This document shows, one piece after another, positions 27,731-37,617 of a stretch of 64,000 nucleotides of DNA. The first letter of the stretch is position 1. The number at the start of each line of letters is the position of its first letter. This DNA is from SZUA-38 sp965212525 (GTDB taxonomy: Bacteria > Pseudomonadota > Gammaproteobacteria > Xanthomonadales > SZUA-38). The DNA lies in the NCBI GenBank assembly GCA_965212525.1, contig CBDBVC010000059.1, forward strand, positions 124,001 to 188,000, read 5' to 3'. Below the pieces are notes generated by a model. The model did not search any database and was not told the DNA's origin. It was given only the letters and a program-made list of their open reading frames with translations. A program made the translations under genes and the position numbers.

Positions 27731-28906
27731 ATGATCAAGCGATTTTCCGATATCGAACTGGCTGGCAAGCGCGTGCTTATCCGTCAGGACCTCAATGTGC
27801 CTGTTGCCAATGGCAGGGTGACTTCCGATCTCAGAATACAGGCATCGCTGCCCACCATTCGCCAGGCGCTGGATGCCGGCGCCGCGGTGATGGTGATGTC
27901 GCACCTGGGGCGTCCCACCGAGGGTGAGTTCAATCAGGAGTTCTCGATGAAACCAGTGGCTGATTGTCTGACCGAACATTTGGGCTGTCCGGTGCGTCTG
28001 CAGGTCGACTGGCTCGATGGCATTGATATCAATCCAGGTGAGGTGGTGCTTTGCGAAAACGTTCGTTTCAATCTGGGTGAAAAGGCCGACGACGAGGCAC
28101 TGTCACGACGCATGGCCGCACTTTGTGATATCTATGTGATGGACGCCTTCGGGACTGCACATCGCGCCCAGGCGTCGACACATGGCGTAGGACGATATGC
28201 ACCGGTTTCTGTGGCTGGCCCCTTGCTGTCAGCCGAACTGGATGCTCTGGCGAGGGCGCTGCACACGCCGGCCCGGCCAATGCTCGCCATCGTCGGCGGT
28301 TCCAAGGTCTCCACCAAGCTGACAGTACTGGATCGCCTGTCCGATCAGGTCGACCAGCTGATTGTCGGTGGCGGCATCGCCAATACCTTCATTGCGGCGG
28401 CAGGTCACTGTGTCGGTGCCTCGCTGTATGAGGAAGACCTGGTGCCTGAGGCAGCCCGTCTGATCGAAAAGGCAAAGGCAGCCGGTGCCGAGATACCGGT
28501 GCCGACCGATGTCGTCGTGGCAACCGAGTTCAGTGCCGATGCCACAGCCACCATAAAGCCGGTGGATCAGGTCGCAGACAATGAGATGATCCTTGATATC
28601 GGCCCAGAGACGGCTGCCCGTCTGGCATCGCTGGTGAGAGAGTCTGGTACCGTGGTCTGGAATGGTCCGGTGGGTGTGTTCGAATTCGAGGCCTTCAGCC
28701 ATGGGACGCGCGAGATTACCGAAGCAGTCGCCCACAGCAATGCCTTCTCGATTGCCGGCGGTGGCGATACGCTGGCCGCCGTTGACCAGTTCGGCGTCAA
28801 GAACGATATTTCCTACATCTCCACCGGTGGTGGTGCCTTTCTGGAAGTGCTCGAAGGCAAGACCCTGCCTGCCGTGGCCATGCTTGAGGAGCGTGGGCGA
28901 GACTAG
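27731..28906 (+). CDS. pgk: Phosphoglycerate kinase
   Basis: This enzyme makes ATP and 3-phosphoglycerate from 1,3-bisphosphoglycerate. The 391-residue protein has the N-terminal substrate site (GKRVLIRQDLNVPV, residues 12-25) and MSHLGRPTEG. ENVRFNLGEKADD follows, then AIVGGSKVSTKLTVLDRL and the nucleotide-binding VVWNGPVGVFEFEAFSHGT. The C-terminal SIAGGGDTLAAV and STGGGAFLEVLEGK are intact. It follows gap by 96 bases in the same direction. Pyruvate kinase, often next in this gene order, is absent. Confidence 0.97.
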   Translation: MIKRFSDIELAGKRVLIRQDLNVPVANGRVTSDLRIQASLPTIRQALDAGAAVMVMSHLGRPTEGEFNQEFSMKPVADCLTEHLGCPVRLQVDWLDGIDINPGEVVLCENVRFNLGEKADDEALSRRMAALCDIYVMDAFGTAHRAQASTHGVGRYAPVSVAGPLLSAELDALARALHTPARPMLAIVGGSKVSTKLTVLDRLSDQVDQLIVGGGIANTFIAAAGHCVGASLYEEDLVPEAARLIEKAKAAGAEIPVPTDVVVATEFSADATATIKPVDQVADNEMILDIGPETAARLASLVRESGTVVWNGPVGVFEFEAFSHGTREITEAVAHSNAFSIAGGGDTLAAVDQFGVKNDISYISTGGGAFLEVLEGKTLPAVAMLEERGRD

Positions 28907-29026
28907 CTTTTTTGTTGGGCCTGGTACAAACAGCCGGGCCATGACATAGGGCACATGAAAATATATGAAATCTTTCGTACGTTTTAAGGTCTATATAGAA
29001 CTGAAGCGAATCATTTACGAGAGATC

Positions 29027-30367
29027 ATGCCAGCGCAAGTTATCCAGTTGGCCATTAATGACCTGAATTCGGGCAAATTCGATCAGGCACAACGCCGATT
29101 GTCACATTTCATCGAGCACTGCCCCTCGGATCCGGATGGATACTATTACCTGGCGGCCATGTACAGTCGTCGTCATGAAACCGATCTGGCCAGTGTGTAC
29201 CTGAGCAAGGCGTTTGGCTGCAGCGGTAACATCGCGCAGCGCATGCAGATTCTGAAGGCAATGCTGCATATCGGCCGAGCCCCGGAAGCGTTGACACTCT
29301 CAAGCAATGAGCCACTGCTTCGTCAGCCACATGACCTGGTGATTTCATGGTCTCAGTTGCAGGCCCACCTGATGTGGCATGCAGGCAAATACCACGATGC
29401 ACTGGCGCAGTACGAGGCGCTCAATACGCAACTGTCAGATGATCCGCAAACAACAGTATCCGATCGTGTCAATGGACTGGCCTCACTGGCCAAGGCACAG
29501 ATTCGACTTGGACAATTTCATCGTGCCACCGAATTACTGGAAGCCGGCGTTCGTCGTTATGCACAGGATGCGGTCAGTCTGGTGGACCTGCTGGCGCTGT
29601 TGCGACTGGATCGCGGCGAGACGGATGCGGCGATCAGTCTGTGGCGCTACTGTGCCCGGCTGCAACCGGAGACCGCGCGATTCGCACACACACGGGCAGT
29701 GCTGGCCGCTGAACCGATCAATCTGGACGCACTGCAGGAGCCTGATCGCTCACGCGTGGCCGGCAGTCTGTGGGTCAACAGTGAACAGCCTCGCTGGCAC
29801 AAGGCGTTCCGCTGGTGGGGTTTCGACACGGCCCTGCTGCAGTATGCTGTCTCGCAAGTGCCAGCAACCGGTTGTGTGGTTGAATGTGGCGTGTTCCATG
29901 GACGCAGCCTGAATCTGCTGGGCGGATGGACCGATCACGAAATCCACGGTTTCGACAGCTTCGAAGGGATTCCCGAAGCCTGGGGTGATCGTGAGCCGGC
30001 AGGTGCCTACAGTACCCATTCCAAAGTCCCGACGGTGGCCGATCACGTCAGACTGCACGCCGGCTGGTTCCGCGACACCTTGCCATCCTTTGTGGCCGAT
30101 CAGAGCCCCGACATTGCCCTGCTGCATGTGGATTGCGATCTATACAGCTCAACAATGGATGTGATGACTCATCTGGCCCCCTGTCTGATGGATGGTGCCC
30201 TGATCGTGTTTGATGACTTTCTTGGTTATCCGGGCTATGAGAAGCACGAGTTTCGCGCCTTTGTCGAATACATGGCCTCATGCACCCACGGCATTGCCAC
30301 TTTAACCGGTGCCACCCTGCTGGACAGGGCAGTTGCCTACCGCTGGACCCGACATGCCGAAGACTGA
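29027..30367 (+). CDS. TPR-containing TylF/MycF-type O-methyltransferase-like protein
   Basis: This 446-residue protein joins an N-terminal tetratricopeptide-like region (about 1-225; repeats such as LNSGKFDQAQRRLSHFIEHCPSD and GQFHRATELLEAGVRRY) to a SAM-dependent methyltransferase of the TylF family. The methyltransferase part shows VVECGVFHGRSLNLL (SAM motif I), HGFDSFEGIPE, and LLHVDCDLYSSTMDVM with the acidic residues expected to bind metal. TylF enzymes methylate sugar hydroxyls on macrolides, and relatives act on surface glycans. The position between pgk and the aldolase is unusual. The substrate is unknown. Confidence 0.8.
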   Translation: MPAQVIQLAINDLNSGKFDQAQRRLSHFIEHCPSDPDGYYYLAAMYSRRHETDLASVYLSKAFGCSGNIAQRMQILKAMLHIGRAPEALTLSSNEPLLRQPHDLVISWSQLQAHLMWHAGKYHDALAQYEALNTQLSDDPQTTVSDRVNGLASLAKAQIRLGQFHRATELLEAGVRRYAQDAVSLVDLLALLRLDRGETDAAISLWRYCARLQPETARFAHTRAVLAAEPINLDALQEPDRSRVAGSLWVNSEQPRWHKAFRWWGFDTALLQYAVSQVPATGCVVECGVFHGRSLNLLGGWTDHEIHGFDSFEGIPEAWGDREPAGAYSTHSKVPTVADHVRLHAGWFRDTLPSFVADQSPDIALLHVDCDLYSSTMDVMTHLAPCLMDGALIVFDDFLGYPGYEKHEFRAFVEYMASCTHGIATLTGATLLDRAVAYRWTRHAED

Positions 30368-30404
30368 AACGACCACAGGCTGTCACTGAAACCAGCATTT
30401 CCGC

Positions 30405-30410
30405 TATAAT
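30405..30410 (+). promoter_or_regulatory. Possible -10 element upstream of the HAD phosphatase gene
   Basis: A perfect TATAAT lies 48 bases before the HAD phosphatase ATG. No convincing -35 box sits 16-18 bases upstream (the best is CTGTCA at 30380, 19 bases away), so the call is tentative. Confidence 0.35.
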
Positions 30411-30458
30411 CGCGCCTTTCCTGATTGGCCACCGAGTGTGGCACAGCAAGGCGCCATC

Positions 30459-31124
30459 ATGACAGCACCTTTGAGGCCATCTGTACTCCTGTTCGATCTG
30501 GACGGCACCCTGACCGATCCGGCACTGGGCATTACCCGATGTATTCAGCATGCTTTCAGTGAACTGGACATGGCCATACCACCAGACAAGGCATTGATGT
30601 CCTGGATCGGACCGCCACTGCGCTCCAGCTTCGTACCTCATGTGGGTGAGGAACGCGCTGATCGAGCTGTCAGCCTGTATCGTGAACGGTTCGCCGAGAC
30701 AGGGCTCTACGAGAACGAACTGATCGAGGGCATGGCAGACCTGGTGAAAGCATTGCAGAAAGCCGGTCAGCGCTGTTATGTCGCCACATCCAAGCCTCAT
30801 GTGTATGCCAGCCGCATCGTTGAGCATTTCGGACTGTCTGAGGGCTTTGAGGCGGTCTATGGCAGTGAACTGGACGGCACACGGACCGATAAAACCCATC
30901 TGCTGGCACACCTGCTGACCGAAACCGGTCACAATCCGGCCGATTGCATGATGATTGGCGACAGGAAGCACGATATAATTGGCGCACAATCCAATAACAT
31001 CACCTCTGTCGGTGTCCTCTGGGGCTACGGATCCCTGGAGGAGCTGCAGCACTCCGGTGCCGACCGGATTGTCAGCACACCGGCCGAATTGCACACAGTT
31101 TTGAATTCTGGAGACACGCAATGA
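30459..31124 (+). CDS. HAD-superfamily phosphatase (phosphoglycolate phosphatase-like)
   Basis: This 221-residue HAD hydrolase has motif I LLFDLDGTLTDP (nucleophile Asp near residue 14), motif II VATSKPH and motif III/IV MMIGDRKHDIIGA. The cap is the helical C1 type seen in phosphoglycolate phosphatase and related enzymes. I chose the ATG at 30459; a GTG at 30438 would add seven residues. Its stop overlaps the aldolase start (ATGA), so the two are translationally coupled. That suggests a role in repairing or recycling a glycolytic by-product, which is inference. Confidence 0.88.
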   Translation: MTAPLRPSVLLFDLDGTLTDPALGITRCIQHAFSELDMAIPPDKALMSWIGPPLRSSFVPHVGEERADRAVSLYRERFAETGLYENELIEGMADLVKALQKAGQRCYVATSKPHVYASRIVEHFGLSEGFEAVYGSELDGTRTDKTHLLAHLLTETGHNPADCMMIGDRKHDIIGAQSNNITSVGVLWGYGSLEELQHSGADRIVSTPAELHTVLNSGDTQ

Positions 31125-32142
31125 ACGTTGAACAACTGGTTCAGACCGCTCAGGCCATGGTGGCCGAAGGCAAGGGCATTCTTGCCATCGACGAAAGCAC
31201 GGGAACCATCAAGAAACGTCTCGACCAGATCAGCGTCGAGAGCACCGAAGACAACCGCCGCAACTACCGCCAGATGCTGCTCACCACCGAAGGGCTGGGT
31301 GACCACATCTCGGGCGCCATCCTGTATGACGAAACCCTGCGCCAGAGCGCAACAGACGGTCGCTCACTGGTCGAGGTGATGAATGCCCAGGGCATTATCC
31401 CGGGCATCAAGGTCGACACCGGTGCCCACCCGCTGGCAGGTCACGAAGGCGAGAAGGTTACCGAAGGTCTGGACGGCCTGCGTGGTCGACTCGAAGAATA
31501 TGCTGCACTCGGTGCCCGCTTCGCCAAATGGAGTGCTGTCATCACCATCGGTGAGAACATCCCGACCATCGGCTGCATCAACGCCAATGCCCATGCACTG
31601 GCCCGCTACGCTGCCCTGTGTCAGGAAGCCGGCATCGTCCCCATGGTCGAGCCTGAAGTGCTGATGAACGGCACTCACGACCTGGACACCTGCTACGAAG
31701 TGACCGAAGGCACACTCAAGGCCCTGTACGATCAGATGTACGAGCAGGGCGTGCTGCTGGAAGGCTCCATCCTCAAGGCCAGCATGGTAATTTCTGGCGA
31801 TCAGTGTGCCGAGCAGGCCTCTGTCAAGGGACGTTGCCGAAGCCACGGTACAGTGTCTCAGCAATGCCGTGCCCTCAGCCGTACCCGGTGTGGTATTCCT
31901 CTCCGGCGGCCAGACTGAAACCCAGGCCACCGAACATCTCAATGAGATGGCCAGAATCGGCCCCGCACCCCTGGGTGCTGAGCTTCTCCTACGGCCGCGC
32001 GCTGCAACACGGTGCACTGATGAAGTGGGGCGAGAACCACAGTGCCGACAACGCCGATGCCCAGGCCATACTGGCCCACCGTGCCAAGTGCAACGGCCTG
32101 GCAACCCTCGGCCAGTACGAGTCGTCGATGGAAGCTGCCTGA
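31121..32142 (+). CDS. Class I fructose-bisphosphate aldolase, with two frameshifts
   Basis: This Schiff-base aldolase cleaves fructose 1,6-bisphosphate. The first frame covers residues up to GDQCAEQASVK and includes GILAIDESTGTIKKRLD, KWSAVI and EGSILKASMV, which holds the expected Schiff-base Lys. The protein then continues as DVAEATVQCLSNAVPSAVPG and FLSGGQTETQATEHLN in a second frame, and as PHPWVLSFSYGRALQ in a third. Removing one G from GGG at 31828-31830 and one C from CCCC at 31961-31964 restores a 339-residue protein of normal length. Both changes are single extra bases in homopolymers, so consensus error is the likeliest cause. Confidence 0.92.
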
Positions 32143-32164
32143 TCACTGTACTGAACAGACGATT

Positions 32165-32197
32165 AAAAGGGGCCGGTCAATGACCGGCCCTTTTTTC
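32165..32197. terminator. Bidirectional terminator between the aldolase and the CHAT gene
   Basis: GGGCCGGTC (32170-32178) and GACCGGCCC (32182-32190) form a perfect 9-bp stem with a three-base loop, flanked by AAAA on the left and TTTTTT on the right. It can end transcription of both convergent genes. Confidence 0.85.
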
Positions 32198-32216
32198 TGT
32201 CTGATAAATCTCCAGG

Positions 32217-35018
32217 CTAGTGGATCATTGTAATCTGCTCCTGCTGGATGCCTGATTTTGAACTGGTATAGGTGAATGCCGCCCAGTTGATCGGGTGCTG
32301 GTATCGACCTGAATGGCTCATTTGCTGCTGCGTGTTCGTGATCGCTCTGGTCACATCGCCCTTTGAAGCAATGAGGTTTTCATAGAATCGTGTCATGAAT
32401 TTCGATGTGGATCGGTCACTGACTGGCCACAGCGTGGTAATCACGGATCCGGCGCCGTTGCGGATGAATGTATTGGCATAATTCCAGGTGCCGTAGCCCC
32501 TGACGTTGAATCCGATTCCGGTATCACAACCACTGACGACAATAAGCTGGGATGAAAAGGGATGATGGGATATTTCATCCAGTGTCAGCAGGCTGTGAAT
32601 CTGTTCCGGGTCATCCTTTTCGGGCGATGCCAGTATGGCAAGCAGGCCAGGGTTTTCCGGCAGACTGAAGGAGTGGGTTGCGATATGGGCTATGGTCGAC
32701 TCCCTGAATCTCGAGGACAGAAAATTCGTCATTGTCGCGGACTCGGCCTGAAACAGGTGAGTGTCGTGTCCTGCAAACAGGTCCATTATCGCTCGTGCTT
32801 CTGAACCGGTTTGCTGCAATCTGAGTACATTGCCGTCATTGGTGCGTATGTTGTTGAAACGTGTGTCATGGCGTGGATCGGCAAACACGGTGATCGAGAA
32901 TCGGCTCTGCTCATTGGCACGGGCTTGTCTGAAGTAATCTGTTGCCGAATGGGCATGGATAATCTGAAAGCGACTCACCAGAGGCCTGTACTGTAATGCC
33001 TGTTGATCAACACCCATCGGCAGGCGGGCAAAGGACAGTTGATTGATCTCCTGATCCGGGATAATGATCAGTTGTGTGATGTCCTCATCAGCGATCAGCT
33101 CTTCGGAGACCAGCGATCGAGATAGCTGTCTGAAACGCGGGTCTGACAGTGATGAATACGGTTCGAAATTGAGTATGGTCTGTCTGAACTTGCTGATGGT
33201 GTCTGATAGCAGAGCTTGTCTGGGCAGCCTGGAAAGGGAAGAATGCTTTGATGTCACCGTGATGACGAGTGAGGAATCGCCCGACAGGTAAAAATACAGC
33301 AAGGCCTGGTGCGGCATGAGCTGTGATCTCACCTGGTCGATAGCAAAGGCGCGGCTGGTGGGGATTTCGACCTGTTCGGGCGCGATCGAAGCGCTCTCTT
33401 TGTCGATATCGGCATCCAGCAGATGTCGTTCTCGATCACGTGCTGTTTCGCTCAGTATGGCCCGTTTTCTGTTATCGAGATAGGCACGGGATGTTTCAGC
33501 TGTGAGTTCAGCACTGTCAAATCGGTATCGGTTTGGCTGATACTTCTTGATGCGGGTCTGCTCCAGCAATGAAAACACCTGGGGCACTGATGACGGGTAA
33601 TCCTGCTGGCTCAGGAGGTGCCGGATGTATTTTCTGTACACTGAGTCGGCAAGGTCCGTCCAGTAGATGTCCTGTTCAGAGTGCCTGAGGGATTTCGAGA
33701 ACTGTTGCGTAACGGCAACTGCATCATTGAACAATTCATTCAACTGTGCGCTATCTCCTGTCGCAGTGGAAGAGTCGATCATGAGATTCAGATAGGTGAG
33801 GTGCTGACTGCTCGACAGTGACTCGGCATGAGCATTGAAAAACTGATCCAGTCCCTGTTGCAGCCGATTGGATTCACCCTGGTGAAGCAGGATCTTGAGC
33901 TTCAAAAGCTCAAGTTCGATCTGGTCTTCGCGCATCAGATGCATGCTGTCCAGTTGTTCCAGATCAGACAGTAACGCGTTGGCTAGAATCACTTGCTGAT
34001 TGCGCAGGTGTGTTTCGGCCAGCAGTATCCTTGCCTTGTACAGGTAGGTTGCAGATGTTTCCTCAAAAACGGGGATCACGGTATTGAGGTGGTTGATGGC
34101 ATCACCATATCGGTCAGTGAATGATGCCAGCTTGCCCAGGTTGAACACCGCAACAGCCCAGGCATGATTGCTGGAAAAAGTGTTGAGCAGTTCAGCAGCT
34201 TCGGTGTAGTAGCGGGTTGCCTTGATATGGTCTCCGGTGATTGTGTATGTGTTTGCCAGATTATTCAGAATTCTGGCGATGAAATCGGTTTGTCCGATCA
34301 GTCTGGCCTGGGACAACGCGGTTCTGTAGTTGAACTGGGCATGGTAAAAATCATCAACAGCCTGATACGTGATCCCGAAGTGATTGTATACTGAGGCACG
34401 CTGTGAAATATCAGCGGAATCTTGCAGTAGAACCCTGGCCTTTTCCAGATAGGCAAGCGCCTGATCGTATTCACTCTGGATCATGTAGAAAGACCAGAAA
34501 TTGTTGTAGATTCCCGGCAGCAGATCGATAGCATCAATCCCCTTTGCCATTCTCTCTGATTGCTGAAGCTCGGTCAGACCCGCATCCTGGTTATCTCCCG
34601 AATTTCTGACCATCAGTGATTTGACCAGGCCGAGTTTTGAATAGGCCAGTACCAGGTATCGTTTCCGGTATTCACTCTGCTGATGTGGGATCAATTGCAG
34701 AATCAACGATGAATAGATCGATCGTGCTTCCTGCAACATGTTTCTGTTCAGGTAGAAGCTGCCCAGTTCAAAGTCTACGGGGATCTTGTGGGATGGGTGC
34801 ACCCATGGATGGCTGTCCATGAGTCGTCGGCTTGCCTGGGCAGCAGCAATGTCACTGGATGCAATTGCGCGATCAATGTCATGACGCATCAGCAGTGCAA
34901 AGGGCGCACTGCTGGGCTGTCCGGTTGTACCAAACGCGTAAACGGTTGCTGATATGGTCAGTGTACAGATCAGCACGACAACGCAGCTGATCATTCTCGA
35001 TGTCAACAATCTACACAT
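32217..35018 (-). CDS. Exported TPR-CHAT caspase-like protein
   Basis: This 933-residue protein begins with a Sec signal-like segment (ISCVVVLICTLTISATVYA). A long run of TPR-like helical repeats follows (about 30-500; e.g. YDQALAYLEKARVLLQDSADIS and YGDAINHLNTVIPVFEET). The C-terminal CHAT (caspase HetF-associated with TPRs) domain occupies about 620-930. The catalytic dyad is intact: His in AHIATHSFSLPE (about 782) and Cys in LIVVSGCDTGIG (about 831). I chose the ATG at 35018; a TTG at 35072 would lengthen the N-terminus before the signal. The gene is last in the sigma-factor unit. CHAT proteins act as caspase-like proteases in several defence and signalling systems, but no gasdermin or CRISPR effector is encoded here. 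Confidence 0.88.
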   Translation of the reverse strand: MCRLLTSRMISCVVVLICTLTISATVYAFGTTGQPSSAPFALLMRHDIDRAIASSDIAAAQASRRLMDSHPWVHPSHKIPVDFELGSFYLNRNMLQEARSIYSSLILQLIPHQQSEYRKRYLVLAYSKLGLVKSLMVRNSGDNQDAGLTELQQSERMAKGIDAIDLLPGIYNNFWSFYMIQSEYDQALAYLEKARVLLQDSADISQRASVYNHFGITYQAVDDFYHAQFNYRTALSQARLIGQTDFIARILNNLANTYTITGDHIKATRYYTEAAELLNTFSSNHAWAVAVFNLGKLASFTDRYGDAINHLNTVIPVFEETSATYLYKARILLAETHLRNQQVILANALLSDLEQLDSMHLMREDQIELELLKLKILLHQGESNRLQQGLDQFFNAHAESLSSSQHLTYLNLMIDSSTATGDSAQLNELFNDAVAVTQQFSKSLRHSEQDIYWTDLADSVYRKYIRHLLSQQDYPSSVPQVFSLLEQTRIKKYQPNRYRFDSAELTAETSRAYLDNRKRAILSETARDRERHLLDADIDKESASIAPEQVEIPTSRAFAIDQVRSQLMPHQALLYFYLSGDSSLVITVTSKHSSLSRLPRQALLSDTISKFRQTILNFEPYSSLSDPRFRQLSRSLVSEELIADEDITQLIIIPDQEINQLSFARLPMGVDQQALQYRPLVSRFQIIHAHSATDYFRQARANEQSRFSITVFADPRHDTRFNNIRTNDGNVLRLQQTGSEARAIMDLFAGHDTHLFQAESATMTNFLSSRFRESTIAHIATHSFSLPENPGLLAILASPEKDDPEQIHSLLTLDEISHHPFSSQLIVVSGCDTGIGFNVRGYGTWNYANTFIRNGAGSVITTLWPVSDRSTSKFMTRFYENLIASKGDVTRAITNTQQQMSHSGRYQHPINWAAFTYTSSKSGIQQEQITMIH

Positions 35019-35117
35019 CCTGATCCGGTTGAAGATTTGCCGATCAGACTGGAATTCTACCAGAACGACCAACGCGAGAACTCTGGTTCACGTCATGATT
35101 ATCTATGGACTGTTCTC

Positions 35118-35636
35118 TCAGGTGTAGGGCCTCTGGATCCAGGTCCAATCCGTGAAGACTTCTGTTGATCTGCCGAGTTGTCCCCGAAAGCCAGCAGGCT
35201 GATTCTGAATGAAGTCTGCCACCGATTGCTGTGATTCATACAGTGCATTCTGTAATTCCACGGTATCAATGCCATGAATCCATGTCAGAGTATCGCGAAT
35301 GTAGTTGTTTCCATCACTGGTGAAATGTTCGATTTTCCAGCGCTTCAGTCTGAATTCGCCAATCGACGGTATGCTCTTGTCCAGGTGAAGATCATCGTGC
35401 TGGTAATGGCTGATCTCGTCACCGTCATAGTGAGGCTCGAGTACCAGTTTCAGGATGATATTGCGGGACTTGTTGTGCCAGCTACCGATCGGACGCATGC
35501 GAATCTTGCCGTCCGCTCTGAGTGTGGTTTCCACGCTGAAATCTGCCTTGTTGCCTTCAACGGGATGGTATTCAGACAGAATGTCGTACGCGTTGTTTAC
35601 CTCGGTACACTCACCCATGCCAAGAAATTTGTTCAT
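35118..35636 (-). CDS. Hypothetical protein in the sigma/peroxidase/CHAT unit
   Basis: I do not recognise this 172-residue protein. It lacks a signal peptide or membrane segment, is rich in His, Asp and aromatic residues (HYQHDDLHLDKS, WIHGID, WTWIQRPY) and looks like a compact beta-rich domain. The ATG lies three bases after the peroxidase stop with GAGGAG as ribosome-binding site, so it is translated with the peroxidase. Possible roles, all inference, are a peroxidase partner or a CHAT substrate. It is too short for a known gasdermin and shows no such features. Confidence 0.75.
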   Translation of the reverse strand: MNKFLGMGECTEVNNAYDILSEYHPVEGNKADFSVETTLRADGKIRMRPIGSWHNKSRNIILKLVLEPHYDGDEISHYQHDDLHLDKSIPSIGEFRLKRWKIEHFTSDGNNYIRDTLTWIHGIDTVELQNALYESQQSVADFIQNQPAGFRGQLGRSTEVFTDWTWIQRPYT

Positions 35637-35639
35637 GGT

Positions 35640-36936
35640 CTACTCCTCAGTTGTGTCAAAAAAATCCAGCAGTTTGAATCCTGCAATCCATTGATCAGCG
35701 AATGTTCTGGCGCATTCGCTGCTGCAGAATTTATCGATGTCTGAAAATGCGATTGCGGCACAGAGTGTGTCCGCCACGATGATGCTGCCGACTGTTCCCA
35801 GAGAATTCCCCTTCAGGTCGATGCCACCATCTCGCCCCTTGATTGATTCAGCTTCGGCCAGTGTATACAGCCAGATGGGCAGGTTTTCCTCGGTAATCTG
35901 GTCTTTGAGTGATGCGATCAATGGCAGCGTCATGTCGATGTCTTCGAACGTGAAGTTCGGGAACTGCTGCATCAGGTATTCCCTTATGGCCACGCCAGTT
36001 GGCATTTTCTTTTTGTATCCGGCCTTCAGGTTGCTCGACACGATATTCACTTGCACATTGCGGTCTTCTGTCGGCGCGTGTTTCATGGCCTCGGTTATTC
36101 TTGTATCGATCCTGTGAGACATGTTTTCGTCATCGAGAAAGAACATGCCCCAGTCAACCCGCTGCTGTGCTGACAGAGGGATGGAACGATCGTTCCTCAT
36201 CAATGACTGCAGCTTAGTCGGTATGGTGCTGTGCTTCGTCAGTAAATTAATGGCGTCTGACCATGGAGTGACCGAATCGGAACATGCCCCTGCTGAATTC
36301 GAGTGGCACAGATGTATAGAATTTTCTCTTGATGAGTTTCGGCCTGAAGTTCCTGGCCAGATATTCGGCATACACTTCATTCTTGCAAAACTCGACCAGC
36401 AGACTATTGAGAACGATGTGATGAAATGTGCTGCAGATTATGTACCGGGCATTCGAGATGAGCTCCCGGTAAGAAAGATCAGGTTGCAGTTCTCTCAGCT
36501 TGCGGACTGCTTCATTGTGTTTGCCCTGCCAGAACAGATGCATCTGGGCGATGAGTGCGTTCTCATCATTGCGCTGTTCGGGTATGTTTGGCTTGCTCGA
36601 ATCTCGGATGAAATCGGGGATCTCGCCTTCACGATTGATCCGGAATTCTCCATCTGGCTCGAACAGATCGTATCGCCTGTAACTGTCGTCATCACCATAG
36701 AGGCTTTCGAGTGTCAGGACAGGTTTGACTGACCTTGAGTCAATTCCCCCTGTGGCGGCTACGATATCATGAGAAATCATCTGTGCCAGATAGGTGAATC
36801 CGCCCGGAATGAAATTGGCATCGGTGGGCGTTGCGGTAAACATATTCTCGTAGATGCGACTGATCAGTTCATCAGAATACACATCTGCAACACTTGCCGT
36901 GTTTATCAAACGATAGTCTCTGGCTGCAATCGTCAC
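35640..36936 (-). CDS. Animal-type haem peroxidase homologue, frameshifted
   Basis: The N-terminal frame (229 residues) carries the haem pocket of the animal peroxidase superfamily. The distal His is in TYLAQMISHDIV (residue 56), the catalytic Arg in EQRNDENALIAQMHLFW (about 122) and the proximal His in FRFGHSMV (223). The second frame continues with DAINLLTKHS, VDWGMFFLDDEN and NLPIWLYTLAEAES, as expected for the C-terminal helices. The frame breaks near 36256-36266 (one extra or two missing bases), giving about 431 residues when joined. The start is probably GTG at 36936 with a weak ribosome-binding site, six bases after the upstream gene. No signal peptide is visible, unusual for this family, so the product may be cytoplasmic. 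Confidence 0.85.
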
Positions 36937-36941
36937 CGTAT

Positions 36942-37617
36942 TTACTGATTCAGTGAAAGGGTAAATGTGTTCTTGATAATGATGTCAGTGTCACTCCGAA
37001 CCAGAACCTCCCACTCTCCGGGCTTGAGTAGATCAGGTGGTACATTGACAGAAATCGAACTCGACGGGCTGGGGCTGAGATCAGGTACCGTCCAGGCGGG
37101 TTCCTGTCTCTGTGTTCTGGAGTGTGACGGAGTATGTCGAGTTCTGGCCCCTCACAAATGCCTGCAGCACCAGGTTCTGGTCATCTTCGAGTGAGACGAT
37201 TCGTCGAGTCTCGCCAGGGCCGCGCAGGTTGTCGATCTCATGTACGTAGCTATCGGTGATACCGTTGATGTCTTTCAATACAAGGTATAACAGCGAGGTG
37301 ATCAGGAACAGTGAAGTGACGGCATAGGTTTTCAACAGCACACTGGGCTGACCAAACACTCTGGTAAGCCACGGTTGATTGCTCACGCCAGTGTCGCTGT
37401 CACGGGAATCGTGTGCGAATGCACTCACGTCGGTAGCTTTCAGGCCATGCCCGATCAGATCATCGACGAGAATATTGTCCAGATCATCAGGATGATCCAT
37501 CAACCAGACCAGAACCCTCTTCTCATCGGTCTCATTCAGTTGTCCCCTGGCGAATGCCTCAAGCATGTCATCACCAGGTCGACCCTGATTTGGAGCCTTT
37601 TGCATGTCACTGTTCAT
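36942..37617 (-). CDS. Membrane-anchored anti-sigma-like protein, frameshifted
   Basis: The ATG at 37617 overlaps the sigma factor stop by four bases (ATGA). The N-terminal 95 residues are acidic and helical (MLEAFARGQLNETDEKRVLVWL), fitting a sigma-binding domain. One transmembrane helix follows (TYAVTSLFLITSLLYLVL), then a beta-type periplasmic domain. One extra base in GGG at plus 37098-37100 breaks the frame after NTETGT. Without it the protein continues AWTVPDLSPSPSSSISVNVP to a stop at 36942, total 224 residues. No zinc-binding His-Cys-Cys motif is present. The anti-sigma role rests on position and topology only. Confidence 0.75.

Noticed and set aside
24556..32142. Calvin-cycle operon
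   Set aside because: Transketolase, gap, pgk and aldolase alone also serve glycolysis and the pentose phosphate pathway. No RuBisCO or phosphoribulokinase is present.
35118..35636. The 172-residue protein as a bacterial gasdermin partner of the CHAT protease
   Set aside because: It is too short, lacks hydrophobic amphipathic hairpins and a C-terminal inhibitory peptide, and sits upstream with the peroxidase.
36967..37194. A 75-codon plus-strand open frame inside the anti-sigma region
   Set aside because: It is the antisense image of the frameshifted C-terminal domain of the anti-sigma-like protein, which reads coherently on the minus strand.
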